This document shows, piece by piece, positions 8,028-15,154 of a stretch of DNA of 19,066 bases. This DNA is from an uncultured Eubacteriales bacterium (lineage in GTDB: Bacteria; Bacillota; Clostridia; Oscillospirales; Acutalibacteraceae). Location of the stretch: the NCBI GenBank assembly GCA_934615635.1, contig CAKTTT010000023.1, forward strand, positions 1-19,066, given 5' to 3'. Position 1 is the stretch's first letter; every line of letters begins with the position of its first letter. The notes under the pieces are model-generated. The model made no database searches. It was not told the origin of the DNA and saw only the letters and a list, made by a program, of their open reading frames with translations. The position numbers were made by a program, and so were the translations under genes.

Positions 8028-8044
8028 GAAAGGACGAAAAAATC

Positions 8045-10690
8045 ATGCAATGGACCGGTCTGAACGAGTTGAGGGAAAAATATCTGTCGTTTTTTGAGAG
8101 TAAGGGGCATTTGCGGCTGCCCAGCTTCTCCCTGGTGCCCCAGGGGGACAAATCCCTGCTGCTGATCAATTCCGGCATGGCGCCTATGAAGAAATTCTTC
8201 ACCGGGGAGGTGACGCCGCCCCGCAAGCGGGTCACCACCTGTCAGAAGTGCATCCGCACCCCGGATATCGAGCGGGTGGGCAAAACCGCCCGCCACGGCA
8301 CCTATTTCGAGATGCTGGGGAACTTCAGCTTCGGCGATTATTTCAAGAATGAAGCCACCGCCTGGGCCTGGGAATTCTGCACCAAGGTGCTGGAGCTGCC
8401 CCAGGATCGGCTGTGGGTGAGCATCTATGAGAAGGACGACGAGGCTTTCGAGATTTGGACCAAAAAGGTGGGGGTTTCCGCCGACCGCATCGTCCGCCTG
8501 GGCAAGGAGGACAACTTCTGGGAGCACGGCACCGGCCCCTGCGGCCCCTGCTCGGAGATTTACTTCGACCGGGGGGAGGCTTACGGCTGCGGTTCCCCCA
8601 CCTGCGGCGTGGGCTGCGACTGCGACCGGTATGTGGAGTTCTGGAACCTGGTGTTCACCCAGTTTGACAGCGACGGCAAGGGCAATTACGCCCCGCTGGA
8701 CCATCCCAACATCGACACCGGCATGGGGCTGGAGCGGCTGGCCTGCATCATGCAGGGGGTAAACAACCTTTTTGAGGTGGATACGGTACAGAACATCATG
8801 AAGCATGTCAGCCGGATCGCCGGGGTGACCTATGGGGAGAATGAGCGCACCGACGTTTCCCTGCGGGTGATCACCGACCACATCCGCTCCACCACCTTTA
8901 TGATCGGGGACGGGGTCATGCCCTCCAACGAAGGGCGCGGCTACGTGCTGCGCCGTCTGCTGCGCCGGGCCGCCCGCCACGGCCGCCTGCTGGGCATCCG
9001 GGAGCCCTTCCTCTATCAGGTGTGCGAAACTGTCATCGGGGAAAACCGGACGGCCTATCCCCAGCTGGAGGAGAAGAAGGATTTCATCGCCAAGCTGATC
9101 CATTTCGAGGAGGAGGCTTTTGGCAAAACCATCGACAGCGGCCTGCAGCTCCTGGATGATATGGTATCCGCCATGGAGGGGGACACCCTCTCCGGCGAGG
9201 ATGCCTTCCGTCTATACGACACCTACGGCTTCCCGGTGGATCTGACCCGGGATATTCTGGAGGAAAAGGGCAAAAGCGTGGACGAGGAGGGCTTTGACCG
9301 CCTGATGGCCGAACAGCGGCAGCGGGCCAGGGCCGCCCGGAAAAACGCGGGAGCCGATGCCTGGAAAAACAAATCCGGCGTGCTGGAGCAGTTGATGGCC
9401 GGCCGTTTTGTGGGATACGATGCCCTGCGCAGCGAGACGCGGATCGCCGCCATTGTCCGGGACAACGACATCGCTGACCGGGTGGAGGCCGGCGAGGAGG
9501 CCGCCCTGGTGTTAGAGGAAACGCCCTTCTACGCGGAAAGCGGCGGCCAGGTGGGGGATATCGGCACCATCGTCGCCGGAGACGCCCTGTTTGAGGTGAC
9601 CAACACCTTTAAAAGCGGGGGCGGCGTCATCCTTCATCAGGGTGTGCTGCGCAGCGGCGAGCTGGAGGAGGGCAACGCGGTGACCGCCGAGGTGGACGGG
9701 GAGACCCGGGCCGCCACCATGCGCAACCATACCGCCGCTCATCTGCTGCAAGCCGCCCTCCGCCAGGTGCTGGGCACCCATGTGGAGCAGGCGGGCCAGC
9801 TGGTGGATTCCCACCGGATGCGGTTCGATTTCACCCATTTTTCCGCCCTGACGACGGAGGAGCTCGCCCGGGTGGAGGCGCTGGTCAACGACTGGATTCT
9901 GGAGGCGATTCCGGCGGATATCCGGGAGATGCCCATCGAGGAGGCCCGGAAGCTGGGGGCTATGGCTTTGTTTGGGGAGAAATACGGCGACATCGTCCGG
10001 GTGGTGCGCCTGGGCGAGGTGTCCGCCGAGCTGTGCGGCGGCACCCATGCGGACAACACAGGACGGCTGGGGCTGTTCCGCATTGTGTCCGAAAGCTCGG
10101 TGGCGGCCGGGGTGCGCCGGATCGAGGCGGTTACCGGCAAAAATGTGTTGAAGCTGTTGGACGAGTACCATGGCCTGATGGCTCAGGCGGCCGACGCCAT
10201 GAAGGCGGCGGGCGTGGAGGATATCGCCCGCCGGGCGGCGCAACTGACCGCGGAATATAAGGCGGTGCAGCGCAAGCTGGAGCAGGTGCAGGAGAAGCTG
10301 GCCTCCCTCAAGGTGGAGGGACTGTTCGGCGACGCTAAAGAGGTCCGGGGCATCCGGGTGGTGGCCGCCGCCTTCACGGGTACTGGGGCGGATGCGATCC
10401 GCGCTATGTGCGAGCATTGCCGCGGCCTGTCCAAGGAAAACGCGGTGGTGGTGCTGGCAGGCATCCAGGAGGATGCGGGCAGCGTCTCCTTCGGCTGCTA
10501 CTGTGCGCCGGAGGCGGTCAAAAAAGGCGCCCATGCGGGCAACATCGTCCGGGAGGTCGCGGCCATCTGCGGCGGCCGGGGCGGCGGACGGCCGGATATG
10601 GCCATGGCCGGCGGCAAGGATATCACCAGGGTGGACGATGCCATCAACGGCGTGGACGATATCCTGGAAAAGCTGATTCCGGAGAAATAA
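8045..10690 (+). CDS. alaS: Alanine-tRNA ligase (alanyl-tRNA synthetase)
   Basis: Class II synthetase that charges tRNA-Ala and hydrolyses mischarged Ser- and Gly-tRNA-Ala. The protein has 881 residues, full length for bacterial AlaRS. The catalytic core opens with FFESKGH, motif 1 PSFSLVPQGDKSLLLINSGM and the KCIRTPDIERVG block. A Cys-rich insert (CGSPTCGVGCDCDRY, 182-196), as in clostridial homologues, precedes EFWNLVFTQF. The editing domain has HTAAH (562-566) and the zinc/editing motif CGGTH (664-668). The C-terminal C-Ala/DHHA1 domain follows a coiled-coil region (about 725-757) and contains GGRGGGRPDMAMAGG (843-857). The ATG at 8045 has AGAAAGGA about 10 nt upstream; the frame extends further upstream without a ribosome binding site. 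It is controlled by the T-box and followed 15 nt later by the HIT gene. Confidence 0.98.
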   Translation: MQWTGLNELREKYLSFFESKGHLRLPSFSLVPQGDKSLLLINSGMAPMKKFFTGEVTPPRKRVTTCQKCIRTPDIERVGKTARHGTYFEMLGNFSFGDYFKNEATAWAWEFCTKVLELPQDRLWVSIYEKDDEAFEIWTKKVGVSADRIVRLGKEDNFWEHGTGPCGPCSEIYFDRGEAYGCGSPTCGVGCDCDRYVEFWNLVFTQFDSDGKGNYAPLDHPNIDTGMGLERLACIMQGVNNLFEVDTVQNIMKHVSRIAGVTYGENERTDVSLRVITDHIRSTTFMIGDGVMPSNEGRGYVLRRLLRRAARHGRLLGIREPFLYQVCETVIGENRTAYPQLEEKKDFIAKLIHFEEEAFGKTIDSGLQLLDDMVSAMEGDTLSGEDAFRLYDTYGFPVDLTRDILEEKGKSVDEEGFDRLMAEQRQRARAARKNAGADAWKNKSGVLEQLMAGRFVGYDALRSETRIAAIVRDNDIADRVEAGEEAALVLEETPFYAESGGQVGDIGTIVAGDALFEVTNTFKSGGGVILHQGVLRSGELEEGNAVTAEVDGETRAATMRNHTAAHLLQAALRQVLGTHVEQAGQLVDSHRMRFDFTHFSALTTEELARVEALVNDWILEAIPADIREMPIEEARKLGAMALFGEKYGDIVRVVRLGEVSAELCGGTHADNTGRLGLFRIVSESSVAAGVRRIEAVTGKNVLKLLDEYHGLMAQAADAMKAAGVEDIARRAAQLTAEYKAVQRKLEQVQEKLASLKVEGLFGDAKEVRGIRVVAAAFTGTGADAIRAMCEHCRGLSKENAVVVLAGIQEDAGSVSFGCYCAPEAVKKGAHAGNIVREVAAICGGRGGGRPDMAMAGGKDITRVDDAINGVDDILEKLIPEK

Positions 10691-10705
10691 AGGAGGAGCG
10701 GGTCG

Positions 10706-11038
10706 ATGGATTGCATCTTCTGTAAAATCATCGCGGGGGAGATTCCCTCCGCCAAGGTATATGAGGACGATCAGGTGCTGGCTTTCCGGGACATTGAGCC
10801 TAAGGCGCCGGTTCATATTCTGGTGGTGCCCAAGCGGCATATCGCCGGCGCCGCGGCGATCCGGCCGGAGGACGCCGGGGTGGTGGGCCGGATATTCGAG
10901 GTGATCGCCCGGATTGCGGTTCAGGAAGGGCTGAAGGATTTCCGTGTGGTGACCAACAACGGCGCGGACGCGGGCCAGACGGTGCCCCATCTGCATTTCC
11001 ACATCTTGGCCGGCCGGCGGCTGGGGGAGATGGGCTGA
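10706..11038 (+). CDS. HIT (histidine triad) nucleotide-binding protein, HinT type
   Basis: A 110-residue cytosolic nucleotide hydrolase or transferase. HinT-type proteins hydrolyse aminoacyl-adenylates and nucleoside phosphoramidates, which suits a position next to a tRNA synthetase. The family start CIFCKIIAGEIPS is at residues 3-15, with Cys3 and Cys6 forming a partial zinc site as in many members. HILVVPKRHI lies near residue 42, and the catalytic triad HLHFH, preceded by QTVP, is near residue 94. The ATG at 10706 has a perfect AAGGAGG 9 nt upstream. It begins 15 nt after alaS ends and 28 nt before the exonuclease gene, so it is probably part of the T-box-controlled operon. Confidence 0.95.
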   Translation: MDCIFCKIIAGEIPSAKVYEDDQVLAFRDIEPKAPVHILVVPKRHIAGAAAIRPEDAGVVGRIFEVIARIAVQEGLKDFRVVTNNGADAGQTVPHLHFHILAGRRLGEMG

Positions 11039-11066
11039 TACGGGGCGAAGGGAAGAGAGGGCGGTC

Positions 11067-11948
11067 ATGCGGTTTGTGGTCATGGACCTGGAATGGAACG
11101 GCGCTTACTGCCGTCAAACCCGGGGCTATTTCAATGAGATTATCGAGATCGGCGCGGTCCGGCTGGACGGCGGCCTGCGGCCGGACGGCGAATTTCACGC
11201 GGTTATCCGGCCGCAGGTCAGCAGTGAGCTCTCCTCCATCGTCCGGGATCTGACCAGTATCACCCCGGAGGAGCTGGAGGAGCAGGGGAAACCCTTCCCG
11301 GCGGCGATGGAGGAATGGATCGAGTGGATCGGCGACGGGGAGACGGTGATCCTGACCTGGAGCACCACCGATCTGCTGGTGATGATGGAAAACTGCCGCT
11401 ATTATTACGACGACGACCGGCTGCCCTTTATGGAGCGGTACGCGGATCTCCAGGCCTATTGCCAGCAGCGCATGGGGGTGGGGACGGCCCAGCAGGTGGC
11501 GCTGAACAAGGCGTGCGATATGCTGGGCATCAGCGAGGAGGGGGCGGAGCTGCATCGCGCTTTGGACGATAGCCGCCTTTCCGGCCGTATTTTGCAGCGG
11601 GTGTATGAGCCGGATTCCTTTGCCGAGGCGGTGCGGGAGGCTGACCAGGAGTTTTACGACCGGCTGCATTTCAAAACCACCGTCATCAGCGATATCGACA
11701 GTCCCCTGGTGAAGCGCAGCGAGCTGCAATTCCGCTGCCCCTTCTGCAACCGCAATATGCGTCGGTCGGGGGAGTGGCGGTTCCGCAGCCGGGCCTTCTG
11801 CGCGGAGTTCCTTTGCAGGGGCTGCGGCCGGACCTTTACCGGCCGCGCCCAGTTTAAGCTGAAATTCGACGGGGTGGAGATCAAGCGCCGGCTGGTGGAA
11901 AGGATGCCGTCTCAGCCGGACAAGGAAGGAGAAGCCGCCGATGGGTGA
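11067..11948 (+). CDS. DEDDh 3'-5' exonuclease with C-terminal zinc ribbon
   Basis: A 293-residue protein. Residues 1-180 form an RNase T/DnaQ-like 3'-5' exonuclease with the four acidic residues and the histidine in order: Asp7 and Glu9 in VVMDLEWNG, Asp102, and His163/Asp168 in HRALDDSR. It should remove 3' nucleotides from RNA or DNA using two metal ions. After a linker, CPFC (224-227) and CRGC (250-253) make a four-Cys zinc ribbon, a likely nucleic-acid or protein contact not found in the minimal exonuclease fold. The ATG at 11067 has GAGAGGGCGG just upstream. The last 8 bases overlap the start of the DUF2752 gene, implying translational coupling. The substrate is unknown. Confidence 0.85.
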   Translation: MRFVVMDLEWNGAYCRQTRGYFNEIIEIGAVRLDGGLRPDGEFHAVIRPQVSSELSSIVRDLTSITPEELEEQGKPFPAAMEEWIEWIGDGETVILTWSTTDLLVMMENCRYYYDDDRLPFMERYADLQAYCQQRMGVGTAQQVALNKACDMLGISEEGAELHRALDDSRLSGRILQRVYEPDSFAEAVREADQEFYDRLHFKTTVISDIDSPLVKRSELQFRCPFCNRNMRRSGEWRFRSRAFCAEFLCRGCGRTFTGRAQFKLKFDGVEIKRRLVERMPSQPDKEGEAADG

Positions 11949-12378
11949 GAAGGGCCGGCGCGGCGCGTTGTGGTCCACCCGGTGGGGAAACCGGCTGCTG
12001 GGGTTCGGTCTGCCCGCTGCGGGCGCCGCGGCGCTGGGCGGGATGGCCGCCACGGGCTTTAATCCGGTCGGCGTGTTCCCCGCCTGTCTCTTCCTGCGGT
12101 TGACCGGATGGCGCTGCCCGGGCTGCGGCACCACCCGGATGGCGGCGGCGCTGCTGTGTGGGGATGTGGCGGGCGCGTTTTATTACAATCCTTTCACCCT
12201 GCTGCTGGGAACAGGCTGCGCGTTGTGGCTGCTGTGGCTGGGGGCGCGCACCTTCCGGAAGAGATGGAGCCCGCCGCGGCTGCCGACGGACAGCCGGTGG
12301 TGGCTGCTGATTCCCTGCCTTGTGGGGGCTTTTTGGGTGGCGCGTAATCTCCCGGTTTATCAGCGATTCTTTTTCTGA
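11941..12378 (+). CDS. DUF2752 family membrane protein
   Basis: A small integral membrane protein of 145 residues and unknown function. The DUF2752 signature is clear: RCPGCGTTRM (58-67), followed after a short helix by GAFYYNP (78-84). Three to four hydrophobic segments are visible (about 18-38, 42-56, 84-102 and 119-134), with basic residues after the third. The two cysteines of CPGC suggest a metal- or thiol-dependent role, but none is established. The ATG overlaps the exonuclease stop by 8 nt. No clear terminator follows; the tRNA-Ser promoter begins 29 nt downstream. Confidence 0.88.
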   Translation: MGEKGRRGALWSTRWGNRLLGFGLPAAGAAALGGMAATGFNPVGVFPACLFLRLTGWRCPGCGTTRMAAALLCGDVAGAFYYNPFTLLLGTGCALWLLWLGARTFRKRWSPPRLPTDSRWWLLIPCLVGAFWVARNLPVYQRFFF

Positions 12379-12407
12379 GACGGAGAAGGAGCAGAGGAAA
12401 AAAGAAG

Positions 12408-12436
12408 TTGACAAACGAAAGGGAATTCATTATAAT
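12408..12436 (+). promoter_or_regulatory. Perfect consensus promoter of tRNA-Ser
   Basis: TTGACA (12408-12413), 17-bp spacer and TATAAT (12431-12436): both hexamers match the housekeeping-sigma consensus exactly. The tRNA begins 32 nt after the -10, typical of a highly expressed stable RNA. Confidence 0.92.
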
Positions 12437-12467
12437 AGCATGGTGCCGCGGATGAGCGGCACAAGAT

Positions 12468-12558
12468 GGAGAGGTGGCTGAGCTGGCCTAAGGCGCACGA
12501 CTGGAAATCGTGTTCAGATTAACCTCTGACGGGGGTTCGAATCCCCCCCTCTCCGCCA
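12468..12558 (+). tRNA. tRNA-Ser (anticodon GGA)
   Basis: A class II tRNA of 91 nt with an encoded CCA. The acceptor stem GGAGAGG pairs with CCTCTCC, the anticodon stem CACGA pairs with TCGTG around the loop CTGGAAA (anticodon 12503-12505), and a long variable arm follows, as expected for serine. The T arm contains GGTTCGAAT. It decodes UCC and UCU. It is the left neighbour of the AT-rich island, but I found no copy of its 3' end on the far side of the island. Confidence 0.97.
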
Positions 12559-12563
12559 GACCT

Positions 12564-12602
12564 GCGGTCGGCAATTCGTAATGGGTTGCCGGCTGCTTTT
12601 TT
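12564..12602 (+). terminator. Rho-independent terminator of tRNA-Ser
   Basis: An 11-bp stem with two wobble pairs (12564-12574 with 12586-12596) is followed by six T residues, six nt after the CCA end of the tRNA. Confidence 0.85.
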
Positions 12603-12655
12603 GTTGTGCAGCTCGACCATGAGCGGGATCCTTTTTATCTCACCCTCACAATGAG

Positions 12656-12697
12656 GAACCCTCTTTTGTCAGAAAAGACAAAAGAGGGTTCTTTATT
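12656..12697 (+). terminator. Perfect 15-bp hairpin with T-rich tail
   Basis: GAACCCTCTTTTGTC (12656-12670) pairs perfectly with its inverted copy (12677-12691) around the loop AGAAAA, followed by TTTATTT. It looks like a plus-strand terminator but comes right after the tRNA terminator with no gene between. It may belong to an element that inserted here. Confidence 0.6.
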
Positions 12698-12772
12698 TAT
12701 CGGCATGAGGATTTGCTATGTAATGGATAGCAAAGACAAGCTGCTTACCGATAGTACAATATCTGCGAGACG

Positions 12773-12874
12773 ATGGATTACAAGGAAGTCGAACGCAGAA
12801 CAAAGGGCGGATGGACCCAAGATGAGCCTGCAGAAAAAATTGTTGATTTAGCAGAATCAATGGGAGGACTCTAA
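12773..12874 (+). pseudogene. Possible 3' remnant of a lost gene (33 codons)
   Basis: A short frame starts at an ATG at 12773 and ends TAA at 12874. It reads MDYKEVERRTKGGWTQDEPA, then a helical tail to SMGGL. The composition is protein-like and hydrophilic, but there is no ribosome binding site and a TAG closes the frame 21 nt upstream. I think it is the leftover C-terminus of a gene destroyed when the island formed. It overlaps the end of the convergent immunity-like gene by 18 nt. A genuine small protein is the alternative. I do not recognise a family. Confidence 0.35.
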
Positions 12875-13681
12875 TCTACGCTTGATTTTTTCGTACAGGA
12901 CAGGGCCGCATTTGCTTACTATCTCCAGTTGCATATCCCGGCGGGCTTTCCCGTCAACCCCATTTTTGAATTTAAGTGGGTGTTTTTTTATAAACACGGA
13001 TAGGATCTTCGAGGACATACAACAAGCTAGTTCCACTTGTATATCCTGAAAATTCTGGGAGCTTACAAGAATGTGTTCTTCTCCCCGCTCCGAGTAACTG
13101 AGAACATATTCACAAGCGGAATCAAATACTTCTTTTTTATATAGATAATATTCGCCTCCGCCCTTATGCCCAAGACCCTTTATGGGCTTTTCGATGTATA
13201 AATCAAACCGCCATTTCTCGTCCGTCAGAGTAGCCCATAATCTCTTCGCTTCCCAATATAGTTGTTCCTCGGTCACCGCTTTATCTTCCAATGGACTTCT
13301 CACTAAGATTTCAGCGTGTTCCTTCTTTAGCTTTTCACCAAAAGTAGGATCGATTTTTCCCATCCACTCCTCTGCCTTCTTCATCCATATACGCCGTGTG
13401 TCCCGACCGGGAATTCTGTTTTCAGCCGCATATCGTATAGCTTTATCTCTTACTACATGCCTTAATATGGCATAATAAAATTCGTTTATATCCCGGGTTC
13501 TGCAAAGAATAATATGTTCGTTGCGCTCCGTATACGCATATACATAGGAGGTGCCATGGATTTCATAATAATACCCTTCGTTCTGGATCGGACCGGGGAC
13601 GACCGGGCAAACATCCACTGATAACCCCGCCCGTTTCAACCGTTCGTTAATCGCATCTTTTATTTCAAAATAGGTCGACAT
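12857..13681 (-). CDS. Immunity-like protein with two tandem Imm63-like domains
   Basis: A 274-residue cytosolic protein with no signal peptide. Residues 35-126 resemble my recollection of the Imm63 family of polymorphic-toxin immunity proteins: a YVYAYTERNEHII strand block, a helical DINEFYYAILRHVV block, then RIPGRDTRRIWMKKAEEWMGKI. Residues 139-271 repeat the same plan: EYVLSYSERGEEHILV, FQDIQVELAC, then GVDGKARRDMQLEIVSKCGP. The gene is therefore an internal duplication. Its C-terminal half is closely similar to the neighbouring 140-aa protein, sharing LWATLTDEKWRFDLYIEKP. The ATG at 13681 has GGGGTG upstream. It is the last of three minus-strand genes and much AT-richer than its surroundings. 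The Imm63 link is from memory of the pattern; no toxin gene is in the window. Confidence 0.7.
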   Translation of the reverse strand: MSTYFEIKDAINERLKRAGLSVDVCPVVPGPIQNEGYYYEIHGTSYVYAYTERNEHIILCRTRDINEFYYAILRHVVRDKAIRYAAENRIPGRDTRRIWMKKAEEWMGKIDPTFGEKLKKEHAEILVRSPLEDKAVTEEQLYWEAKRLWATLTDEKWRFDLYIEKPIKGLGHKGGGEYYLYKKEVFDSACEYVLSYSERGEEHILVSSQNFQDIQVELACCMSSKILSVFIKKHPLKFKNGVDGKARRDMQLEIVSKCGPVLYEKIKRRLESSH

Positions 13682-13728
13682 GATAACACCCCGTTCATGT
13701 TTACAGTGTGATCATCCGCTTCATGGAA

Positions 13729-14151
13729 TCATTTTCGTTCATCCCATCTCCGTTTTGCTTTCTCATACATATCAGGACCGCAACGGCTGAATATTTTCAA
13801 TAGAATATCCCGGCGTAGTTGCCCGGGAATCCCATCCTTAAATTTGTGGGGGATTTTTTTCAAATAAATCCATTCGATGACTCCCTCCATTCGCCAAGCT
13901 AGTTCAAATTCTATGTCTTCGAAATTCTTGGATTTTATAAAGATGTTTTCCGATCCCTGCTCTGAGTAGCTGAAAACATATTCACCATCGGAATCGGGTG
14001 TTTCCCGCTTATATAAATAACATTCGCCTCCCGCGTGGTGTCCATAACCTTTTAGGGGTTTTTCGATATATAAATCAAACCGCCATTTCTCATCCGTCAG
14101 AGTGGCCCATAAGTTTCTTGCTTTTTGATACATTTCTTCTTCTGTCAACAT
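13729..14151 (-). CDS. Immunity-like protein, single-domain paralogue of the downstream gene
   Basis: A 140-residue soluble protein that aligns over its whole length with residues 137-272 of the downstream 274-aa protein. Shared features are LWATLTDEKWRFDLYIEKP, then a GGE-x-YLYK turn, EYVxSYSE, a F-x-DI-x-x-ELA helix, KFK-(D/N)-G and RRD, ending in CGP then YEKxKRR. It is thus a one-domain copy, either the source of the C-terminal half of its neighbour or a product of it. The ATG at 14151 has GAGGAG 9 nt upstream. Only 47 nt separate it from the next gene, so they are probably co-transcribed. Function is inferred as toxin neutralisation by analogy with immunity families; no direct evidence. 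Confidence 0.7.
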   Translation of the reverse strand: MLTEEEMYQKARNLWATLTDEKWRFDLYIEKPLKGYGHHAGGECYLYKRETPDSDGEYVFSYSEQGSENIFIKSKNFEDIEFELAWRMEGVIEWIYLKKIPHKFKDGIPGQLRRDILLKIFSRCGPDMYEKAKRRWDERK

Positions 14152-14208
14152 ACATCATGCTCCTCGTCAGTTTACAGAAAGCCGGACGATTTGTTTTTTT
14201 CGCTGCTG

Positions 14209-14916
14209 TCACCCAATCTTTTTTTCCAGATATTGTTTTAGAATCTGCAGATCATATTTGTTCGCGGACAGCCACGCGTCCGCATCAAAGGCCGTTTCTG
14301 TTTTTGCCGGCGCAGCGGAGGGATACGTCCTTTCCGCCGGAGAATAGGACAGTCCGATTTTTTCCAGATACGGCTCATACTCTTTTGCGATACGCCCCTT
14401 TTCGTTGGTCAGGTAAAGGAGACTCAAAACGCCGTACCTGGACAACTCTTCCATCTTTTTTTCCACCGATTGGTTCGATTGGATGATCTGGGGAATTTTC
14501 TCCTTGGCCTGCCGGACGAAGATTTTAAAATTCACGTTTGGAAGATCAAAAATATCCTCTCCGGCATAGCGGACATTCTCATCGTCCACGCATAGCAAGG
14601 CTTCCACACCGAGCATATAGAAAGCGCAATACATATCATAGCTGCCCGTATCCGTGACGATTTTATCGATTTCCTCCAGCAGCAGGGGAACCCCGCCGAT
14701 TCCGATTTTGAATAGTTCCTTCGCATCGTCTTCATGAACGGATATATAAGATAAAAGACTGGGTTTCAGCTTTATTGCTTTAACCTCGTCAAAAGCCTTT
14801 TCAACTTCCTGCGCTCTTGCGTGAAAGCTGTTGTGAGGAATCAGAAGCCCTGCCAACAGAATCGCCATAAAGACTGCCAGGAAGGGGACGCAAATCTTGA
14901 ATTTCTTTCTCGGCAT
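14209..14916 (-). CDS. Secreted or membrane-anchored protein of unknown function
   Basis: A 235-residue protein I do not recognise. The basic N-terminus (RKKFK) is followed by a hydrophobic helix (about 9-26) and then AHARA-like residues (FHARA, 31-35) that could be a signal peptidase I site. There is no lipobox cysteine, so it is either exported or held by an uncleaved anchor. The rest is soluble and mainly helical, with KELFKIGIGGVPLLLEEIDKI (about 67-87) and a middle segment VRQAKEKIPQIIQSNQSVEKK. A Pro/Ala/Thr-rich stretch near 195-208 precedes a C-terminal helix. The start is supported by GGGAGGA 7 nt upstream. It leads the immunity-like gene cluster with 57 nt to the next gene and shares its AT-rich character. 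Confidence 0.7.
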   Translation of the reverse strand: MPRKKFKICVPFLAVFMAILLAGLLIPHNSFHARAQEVEKAFDEVKAIKLKPSLLSYISVHEDDAKELFKIGIGGVPLLLEEIDKIVTDTGSYDMYCAFYMLGVEALLCVDDENVRYAGEDIFDLPNVNFKIFVRQAKEKIPQIIQSNQSVEKKMEELSRYGVLSLLYLTNEKGRIAKEYEPYLEKIGLSYSPAERTYPSAAPAKTETAFDADAWLSANKYDLQILKQYLEKKIG

Positions 14917-14944
14917 ATGGATTCCTCCCTTTCAAAAATGCTAT

Positions 14945-15070
14945 TCAGTGATTGACACAATAGGCCTCCGGGGAGCTGTATCGCAATAAATGGAATAATT
15001 GCTGAGCGGTGCCACTTCCCCTCCTCAAGTTTCGCGGTAAGTACCGGAACTTAGGTTTCCGTCCTTTCAT
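14945..15070 (-). CDS. Possible 41-aa small protein or leader peptide
   Basis: An ATG at 15070 opens 41 codons ending TGA at 14945. The peptide is strongly basic in its first half (MKGRKPKFRYLPRNLRRG) and ends YSSPEAYCVNH. A ribosome binding site (GAGAGGA) lies about 8 nt upstream and a promoter about 100 nt upstream, so it could be translated from the leader of the island operon. It ends 29 nt before the secreted-protein gene. No family recognised; it could also be a chance frame. Confidence 0.35.
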   Translation of the reverse strand: MKGRKPKFRYLPRNLRRGSGTAQQLFHLLRYSSPEAYCVNH

Positions 15071-15154
15071 TTTCTGATCCTCTCTCCCGTTTGTTTTTTA
15101 GGTTGACTCGCTGTATACGTGAGAAGATCCCTGTCTATGCAATATAGTTTACAG

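Noticed and set aside
7044..8063. 339-codon plus-strand frame covering the GNAT start, T-box and leader
   Set aside because: It crosses the T-box structures and the GNAT gene on the other strand and reads as low-complexity Gly/Arg; no gene-like features.
9512..11083. 523-codon minus-strand frame opposite alaS and the HIT gene
   Set aside because: His/Gln/Arg-rich antisense shadow of well-conserved genes; no start signal or domain.
12606..12851. 81-codon plus-strand frame after tRNA-Ser
   Set aside because: It reads through the perfect hairpin at 12656-12691 and has no ribosome binding site; a different frame in the same region looks more like a real protein end.
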